DNA from: Dehalococcoidia bacterium
GTDB lineage: Bacteria > Chloroflexota > Dehalococcoidia > JAUYDP01
DNA: 6,047 nucleotides
Reading direction: 5' to 3'
NCBI GenBank assembly: GCA_030691805.1
Contig: JAUYDP010000220.1
Span: forward strand, 1-6,047
Shown here: positions 1 through 3,229 of the stretch, piece by piece
How positions within the stretch are numbered: the first letter of the stretch is position 1
Layout of the letters: each line of letters starts with the position of its first letter
Notes under the pieces: model-generated
Told to the model about the DNA's origin: nothing
The model's input: the letters and a program-made list of their open reading frames with translations, nothing else
Databases searched by the model: none
Program-made: the position numbers and the translations under genes

Positions 1-1308
1 CGAAGTAGTCAGGCTGCTGGCGGGCTTGCGGATGGTCGGGTCGGTATCGCTGCTCCAGGTTTTCTTGATTATATCCATCTCAACCGGGTATGACCTCGTG
101 CACACCGCCCACAGGACGTCTTCCAGGTCGTATATGTCTATGTCATCGTCCACCACAATGGTGTATCTGCCCTGCATAGCCCCGGCTCTGGTCTGAGTGG
201 CCACTACTCCCGCCATGGTGGCGTGCCCGGCGTACCGCTGCTCTATAGCCACAACGGCCAGGTGGCGCGACCCCCCAACCTGCGGGTACCACACCCCCTT
301 GACGCCCGGCACGTTGGCGCTGAGTAATTCGCTATAGAGAAGAGCCGACCTCAGAACGGACCGCGAGAATGATTGGTCGGCCCAGGCGGCCTTGGCCGGT
401 GGGCACCCGGTAAGTATCGGATCGTTCCTGTAATATAGCCTTTCTGCTTTGAGACATGGCCGCTCCACCGCTCCGCCGGCATAGTAGCCGGGCCACTCTC
501 CAAAAGGTCCCTCGAGCCTGGTCTCACCCGGATACAAAAAGCCCTCTATCGCCACCTCCGCATATGCCGGGATGGGCAGCCCCGTGACTTTGCCCGTTAC
601 TACCGGGACGCTCTCACCCCTTATAGCGCCGATAAAGTTGAGCTCCGCTACATCTTGTGGTATCTCCTGAGCAGCAATAAGAAACGTGAGGGGATCATTG
701 CCGTAAACAAAAACCGCTGGACAGGGCTCGCCCCGCTCAAAGTACTTGTCCATATGGAGCCGGCCATGGTGCCCCGGAGCTATATATAAGCCAACGGTTC
801 TACGGTCCAGCACTTGCGATCGGTAGGTACCGACGTTGAGAAGGCCGGTAGCTATGTCCCGGGTTATGAACTGGTCAGCGGTGCCGATGTAGGGTCCACC
901 GTCGAAATCGTGCCACATCGGGGCAGGGAATATGCCCAGGTCTATTGCATCAGCCTCCACCACGTTCTCCAGGATCGGCCCGCTCTCGACGACGGCAGGC
1001 GGGAAGTCCACCGAACGTTGCGCCCATTCCGTTACCTTCTTAGTCAAGGCCTCGACCGTATGCTTGATGGTGTAGCTCAAAGGCAAGCCGACGGAGAGGT
1101 TAAAGGTTCTGATATTAGACACCAGGTTGGTCGCCATCCTGAAACCCGGCGGGTACCCTTCGACGTTTTGAAATAGTACGGCCGGGCCCTCATTCCGGGA
1201 CGTTATCTGGCTGACGGGGCCGAAATCTTTGGTTTGAACGCCGTCAATGACGACCAGCTCGCCAATCTCCTGAGCTCTGTCCATCCACCCTCGCAAGTCC
1301 TGTGGCAT
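1..1308 (-). CDS. UbiD-family prenylated-FMN-dependent decarboxylase (3' end missing)
   Basis: A 436-codon open frame begins at ATG 1308 and reaches the left edge with no stop, so the C-terminus is outside the window. UbiD enzymes reversibly decarboxylate aromatic or unsaturated acids using prenylated FMN made by a UbiX partner; none is visible here. The expected landmarks are all present in order. An N-terminal DLRGWMDRAQEIGEL segment fits the family start. N158 and R163 lie in NVGTYR and H181 in GHHG; their 5- and 23-residue spacings match the prFMN/metal-binding Asn, the catalytic Arg and the metal His of Fdc1. E222 is the probable third metal ligand. LEGPFGEWPGYY gives the two catalytic acids, E266 and E271. 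A late VVDDDIDIYDL motif lies near residues 386-395. The enzyme is cytosolic and looks active. The start is supported by AGGGGG about 9 nt upstream. The substrate cannot be told; I would not call it ubiD of ubiquinone synthesis. Confidence 0.94.
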   Translation of the reverse strand, partial: MPQDLRGWMDRAQEIGELVVIDGVQTKDFGPVSQITSRNEGPAVLFQNVEGYPPGFRMATNLVSNIRTFNLSVGLPLSYTIKHTVEALTKKVTEWAQRSVDFPPAVVESGPILENVVEADAIDLGIFPAPMWHDFDGGPYIGTADQFITRDIATGLLNVGTYRSQVLDRRTVGLYIAPGHHGRLHMDKYFERGEPCPAVFVYGNDPLTFLIAAQEIPQDVAELNFIGAIRGESVPVVTGKVTGLPIPAYAEVAIEGFLYPGETRLEGPFGEWPGYYAGGAVERPCLKAERLYYRNDPILTGCPPAKAAWADQSFSRSVLRSALLYSELLSANVPGVKGVWYPQVGGSRHLAVVAIEQRYAGHATMAGVVATQTRAGAMQGRYTIVVDDDIDIYDLEDVLWAVCTRSYPVEMDIIKKTWSSDTDPTIRKPASSLTTS

Positions 1309-1321
1309 GGTCCTATCCCCC

Positions 1322-1471
1322 TTAAAGAATTCGCCGTTGACTTGGATACGGCTGTCGTCCCCCCCAACCCAGGGCAAGGGCTTCCGCGGCGGCCACCAGC
1401 CGCCGGGTTCGCTCGTCCATTACTTGGGCGAGCAGTTCGCATCTTCGCTTGATCCCATCGGACTCGACCAT
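1322..1471 (-). pseudogene. ISAzo13-family transposase, N-terminal remnant with frameshift
   Basis: A 49-codon frame starts at ATG 1471. Its residues 7-38 (IKRRCELLAQVMDERTRRL, then AAAEALALGWGG) follow the N-terminal pattern of ISAzo13-family DDE transposases: Leu/Met-Asp-Glu-Arg-x-Arg-Arg-Leu, x-Ala-x-Glu-Ala, Leu-Gly-x-Gly-Gly. After that the frame is lost at a run of seven G (plus-strand C7, 1359-1365). The continuation TTAVSKST, typical of the family's Ala-Val-x-x-x-Thr segment, is found in another minus frame. One extra G would join the two parts. The match fades after roughly 55 residues and everything that would carry the catalytic DDE core is absent. The fragment ends where the ubiD-family gene begins, so that gene's ribosome binding site lies in sequence derived from the element. 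The identification is from memory of the family and has not been searched. A chance match is unlikely given the number of matched positions. Confidence 0.72.
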
Positions 1472-1609
1472 GCTCGCAAGTATACATCACTCGACACAGA
1501 ATCGCTAAACTTATTCCGTAGCGGACTCTTACCCCAAGAATGGGCTGGTTCTATGCTTTGGGAATGCCAGCAGAGGGGGATGAGGACGAGTTTTCACCCC
1601 AAAAAATTC

Positions 1610-1639
1610 TTGAGGGTTCCCCTCCTTATGTGCTAGAAT
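1610..1639 (+). promoter_or_regulatory. Candidate sigma-70 promoter upstream of the GxxExxY cassette
   Basis: A -35-like TTGAGG (1610-1615) and a -10-like TAGAAT (1634-1639) are separated by 18 bp. TG at 1631-1632 makes an extended -10. Transcription would start near 1646, inside the left inverted repeat, about 40 bases before the ATG at 1684. It could also feed the hicB-like gene at 1923. Seen by eye only. Confidence 0.45.
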
Positions 1640-1641
1640 CA

Positions 1642-1680
1642 GTAACTACTCAGCCACTAAGACACCAAGGCACAAAGAAA
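1642..1680. repeat. Left arm of imperfect inverted repeat around the GxxExxY remnant
   Basis: This 39-base arm matches the reverse complement of 1862-1900 at 32 of 39 positions by hand count, including an unbroken 12-base core, CTACTCAGCCAC. The arm is built of a loose A/C-rich pattern (CAC, then AAG, repeated). Sequences of this style are commonly seen beside GxxExxY genes. It lies just downstream of the candidate promoter and would be transcribed into the 5' leader. Confidence 0.75.
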
Positions 1681-1683
1681 GTT

Positions 1684-1860
1684 ATGGAATACAAGCCTCT
1701 TTCAGAGAGTGAAGAAGAAATAGCAAAGGCCATTCATGTAAATCCTATTTGGGAGACTAACCTTCTCAGGCATCTGAAACTGACGGGTACACGACTTGGC
1801 TTTCTGAGTAATTTCAACGTGCCGGTGATAAAAAAGGGGGTCAAACGATTTGTTGTCTGA
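1684..1860 (+). pseudogene. GxxExxY-family protein (PDDEXK_3), internally deleted
   Basis: The 58-codon frame joins two recognisable ends of a GxxExxY protein. Residues 1-17 (MEYKPLSESEEEIAKAI) match the usual N-terminal helix. Residues 19-58, containing VNPIWE, LLRHLKLTG, RLGFLSNFNVP and KKGVKR, match the C-terminal third. Family members are about 120-135 residues long. The missing 70-80 residues would hold the name-giving Gly-x-x-Glu-x-x-Tyr motif and the Asp...Glu-Leu-Lys nuclease-like core. The deletion is in frame, with the junction near 1732-1738, and the final stop is intact. The product cannot keep the family's presumed nuclease fold. The open frame runs further upstream to 1540, but that part has no family likeness, so ATG 1684 is preferred although only a weak purine-rich AAAGAAAG precedes it. 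The gene lies between the two arms of an inverted repeat. Confidence 0.8.
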
Positions 1861-1861
1861 T

Positions 1862-1900
1862 TTCCTTCGTGTCTTTGTGACTTTGTGGCTGAGTAGGTAC
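1862..1900. repeat. Right arm of imperfect inverted repeat around the GxxExxY remnant
   Basis: This arm is the reverse-complement partner of 1642-1680 (32 of 39 positions). It begins just after the stop codon of the deleted GxxExxY gene and ends 22 bases before the hicB-like start codon at 1923. The two arms bracket the gene almost exactly, so gene plus arms look like one unit of about 260 bp. Confidence 0.75.
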
Positions 1901-1922
1901 CATTCCGTTTGTGAGGTGAATG

Positions 1923-2153
1923 ATGAAATACCGGGCGGTGATAAAGCAAACCGGCGATTGGTGGATTGGGTGGTTGGTGGATCTCCCCGGCGTCAACGCG
2001 CAGGAGCGCACGCGTGGTCGAGTCGTCGAGTCGTTGCGCATCGGAGCGCAAGAAATGTTGGAGACCGAGGTCCCGTTTGAAGCGGATGCCGTGATGACGA
2101 CTCTAGAGATACCCACGCCTGCATGGGCGTTTGACCCAATGAGTGCTGTATAA
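1923..2153 (+). CDS. HicB-like antitoxin, without an adjacent toxin of its own
   Basis: This 76-residue protein begins MKYRAVIKQTGDWWIGWLVD, followed by LPGVNAQ, then a helix (VVESLRIGAQEMLET). This is the compact partly RNase-H-like fold of HicB/UPF0150 antitoxins, which neutralise HicA mRNA interferases by direct binding. An ATG also exists at 1920, but AGGTG at 1914-1918 is well spaced only for ATG 1923. There is no C-terminal ribbon-helix-helix or HTH segment, so DNA binding is not evident. Its next neighbour is hicA, 165 bases downstream, and that gene already has a tightly coupled hicB. This copy is therefore either a solitary antitoxin, the survivor of a broken pair, or a second antitoxin for the same toxin. 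The last ten residues (AWAFDPMSAV) look like an extension beyond the usual family end. Confidence 0.8.
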   Translation: MKYRAVIKQTGDWWIGWLVDLPGVNAQERTRGRVVESLRIGAQEMLETEVPFEADAVMTTLEIPTPAWAFDPMSAV

Positions 2154-2208
2154 GAAATGTGAGCTTGATCCCCAATAGACCTGGGACCGACATGCAATTT
2201 AGCCCTAC

Positions 2209-2248
2209 CCCTGAATCGCTGATTTTGGGAATTGCGATCAATACAGGG
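2209..2248. promoter_or_regulatory. Interrupted dyad, possible operator before hicA
   Basis: CCCTG (2209-2213) pairs with CAGGG (2244-2248), and ATCGC (2215-2219) pairs with GCGAT (2234-2238), leaving an uneven internal loop of 1 and 5 bases. The right half overlaps the -35-like element of the candidate hicA promoter, a natural place for a repressor. Neither HicB protein shows a DNA-binding domain, so a role as HicB operator is speculative. It may be a chance hairpin. Confidence 0.25.
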
Positions 2249-2261
2249 ATTAAGCTATATT
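2232..2261 (+). promoter_or_regulatory. Candidate sigma-70 promoter for hicA-hicB
   Basis: TTGCGA (2232-2237) and TATATT (2256-2261) are separated by 18 bp. Transcription would start near 2268, giving a leader of about 50 bases before hicA. This gives the hicAB pair its own promoter, independent of the upstream hicB-like gene. Read by eye only. Confidence 0.4.
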
Positions 2262-2318
2262 AGTTCTACTAGGTATCAGTTTCACTTCGTCGACATCGGT
2301 GGCAGAACGGATGCGGTC

Positions 2319-2549
2319 ATGAGTCCTAGGCTACCACGCATTACGGCAACACAATTGGTGAGGGCTTTGCACCGTGCCGGATGGGACGACCATCACCAGA
2401 CGGGCTCACATTTGTTCTTGCGCCACCCGAGCCGACCGGGTACGGTGGTTGTGCCGGTCCACGCCAGGAAGATCATCAAGCCCAAGGTTCTGCAAAGCAT
2501 TCTCGACCAGGCTGGCCTCGGCGCTGACGAGCTTAAGGACCGGCTGTAG
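2319..2549 (+). CDS. hicA: HicA-family mRNA interferase toxin
   Basis: This small basic protein of 76 residues has the dsRNA-binding-like HicA fold. ITATQLVRALHRAGW forms the first helix and turn. TGSHLFLRHP carries the conserved Gly-Ser-His with the catalytic histidine H31. TVVVPVHARKIIKPKVLQSI is the strand plus basic helix, and a closing helix ends in DELKDRL. HicA toxins cut mRNA and tmRNA in the cytosol and stop translation until HicB binds them. The frame is open further upstream, to about 2232, but those residues have no HicA likeness and overlap the candidate promoter. ATG 2319 is the natural start, although no strong ribosome binding site precedes it; weak initiation would suit a toxin made in smaller amounts than its antitoxin. 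The stop codon overlaps the ribosome binding site of the following hicB, so the two are translated from one message. All key residues are intact. Confidence 0.92.
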   Translation: MSPRLPRITATQLVRALHRAGWDDHHQTGSHLFLRHPSRPGTVVVPVHARKIIKPKVLQSILDQAGLGADELKDRL

Positions 2550-2557
2550 GGGGAACA

Positions 2558-2791
2558 ATGAGGAAGAGAGAGTACACCGTTGTCTTGATTCCGGAACCCG
2601 AGGAAGGTGGCTACTCGGTGATCGTGCCTGCCTTGCCTGGGTGCGTCACTCAGGGAGAGACGATCGAGGAAGCCATCGCGATGGCCCAGGATGCCATTGC
2701 TGGCTGGATCACCGTGGCAGAGAGACACGGCGAGTCCATACCGGAGGAGACGCAGCATCCCATATCGGTCACCATCAGTGTGGCAGCGTAG
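2558..2791 (+). CDS. hicB: HicB-family antitoxin, partner of the preceding HicA
   Basis: This 77-residue protein is a short HicB. It has strand REYTVVLIPEPEEGGYSVIV, the family signature PALPGCVTQGETIEEA, a helix AMAQDAIAGWITVAERHG and a final strand ISVTISVA. It should bind HicA and block its active site. Only eight bases separate the hicA stop from this ATG. The strong AGGGGG (2548-2553) overlaps that stop, so the antitoxin is likely translated better than the toxin. The short C-terminus leaves no room for a ribbon-helix-helix or HTH domain, unlike longer HicB proteins that repress their own operon. Autoregulation by this protein alone is therefore not supported. No convincing terminator follows, and the message would run toward the oppositely oriented tRNA gene. 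Confidence 0.94.
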   Translation: MRKREYTVVLIPEPEEGGYSVIVPALPGCVTQGETIEEAIAMAQDAIAGWITVAERHGESIPEETQHPISVTISVAA

Positions 2792-2897
2792 CTCGGGATG
2801 TCGTTCCCTTTGAAGTGAACCGGGCGCGGCAGAAACCAAGCGAAAACGGCTCTACGCCAATTAAAGTGGGAATCACCCAGTCCGCTGCAGGTTAGGG

Positions 2898-2972
2898 TGG
2901 TAGCCCTGGCAGGACTCGAACCTGCGCACACGGTTTAGGAAACCGCTGCTCTATCCTCTGAGCTACAGGGCC
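2898..2972 (-). tRNA. tRNA-Arg (anticodon CCU)
   Basis: The minus strand folds into a full cloverleaf of 75 nt. The acceptor stem is GGCCCTG with CAGGGCT (one G-U at the first pair). The D arm is GCTC/GAGC, and the anticodon stem is GCGGT/ACCGT around loop TTCCTAA with anticodon CCT. There is a 4-nt variable loop and a T arm GCAGG-TTCGAGT-CCTGC. The discriminator is A and CCA is encoded. It reads AGG codons. The 3' end faces the hicAB genes, the side on which tRNA-targeting elements usually insert, but no attachment-site repeat or integrase is visible. Confidence 0.97.
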
Positions 2973-3037
2973 ACGAAACTGCGCTCGGCCCGGTCGGAGG
3001 GGCTTCAATAACGCCTGACACCGGCTTGCCACGTATT

Positions 3038-3065
3038 ATTCTATCACAAGTGCCCCAATAGGCAA
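3038..3065 (-). promoter_or_regulatory. Candidate promoter of tRNA-Arg
   Basis: On the minus strand TTGCCT (3065-3060) and TAGAAT (3043-3038) are 16 bp apart. Transcription would begin near 3031, giving a 5' leader of about 60 nt to be trimmed by RNase P. This is the best-placed pair upstream of the tRNA, but the match is only moderate. Confidence 0.4.
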
Positions 3066-3067
3066 GG

Positions 3068-3093
3068 TTAGCTACGTCAATTAGCTACCTCAA
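3068..3093. repeat. 13-bp tandem repeat, two copies
   Basis: TTAGCTACGTCAA (3068-3080) is followed directly by TTAGCTACCTCAA (3081-3093), one mismatch in 13. A degraded third start (TTACTAGC) follows. It lies just upstream of the candidate tRNA promoter. No function is evident. Confidence 0.6.
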
Positions 3094-3229
3094 TTACTAG
3101 CACTCCTCAGACAACTTTGAATGGCAATATTTACCCGTATTATAATGGCCTTGACCCCCATGTTCCGGGATCTATGGCAACACGGCAATTGCCAGTATTA
3201 GGACCGGGTATCTTTCGTAAGGTCTCGAT

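Larger units (their letters stand above)
2973..3229. other. Gene-free spacer between tRNA-Arg and the R-M gene
   Basis: These 257 bases hold no credible reading frame. They contain the candidate tRNA promoter, a 13-bp tandem repeat and a self-complementary ATTATAAT (3139-3146) that presents TATAAT on both strands; on the plus strand it has a TTGAAT 18 bp upstream. There is also a 10-bp palindrome, GGCAATTGCC (3184-3193), within a TGGCAA/TTGCCA dyad. The middle is visibly richer in A/T than the flanking genes. No classical terminator for the R-M gene is seen. Confidence 0.6.

Noticed and set aside
814..1176. 120-codon plus-strand open frame
   Set aside because: It lies opposite the UbiD-family gene, whose motifs are continuous through this stretch; the plus-strand translation resembles no protein family.
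1203..1490. 95-codon minus-strand open frame overlapping the ubiD-family start
   Set aside because: Only its TTAVSKST segment is meaningful, as the shifted part of the ISAzo13 remnant. Its right and left parts are out-of-frame readings of the remnant and of ubiD.
1540..1683. Upstream extension of the GxxExxY frame
   Set aside because: It has no family likeness and contains the candidate promoter and the left repeat arm, so it is more likely leader DNA.
1861..1900. CRISPR-like repeat
   Set aside because: The repeat occurs as one inverted pair around a gene, not as spaced direct copies.
2795..2811. GGGA/TCCC hairpin followed by three T after hicB
   Set aside because: A stem of four pairs and a three-base T tract is too weak to call a terminator.
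2867..2879. TGGG/CCCA hairpin downstream of the tRNA on the minus strand
   Set aside because: A four-pair stem without a proper T run; not convincing as a tRNA terminator.
2374..2895. 173-codon plus-strand frame and its minus-strand counterparts
   Set aside because: It is a shifted reading across hicA and hicB, both of which are clear in their own frames.
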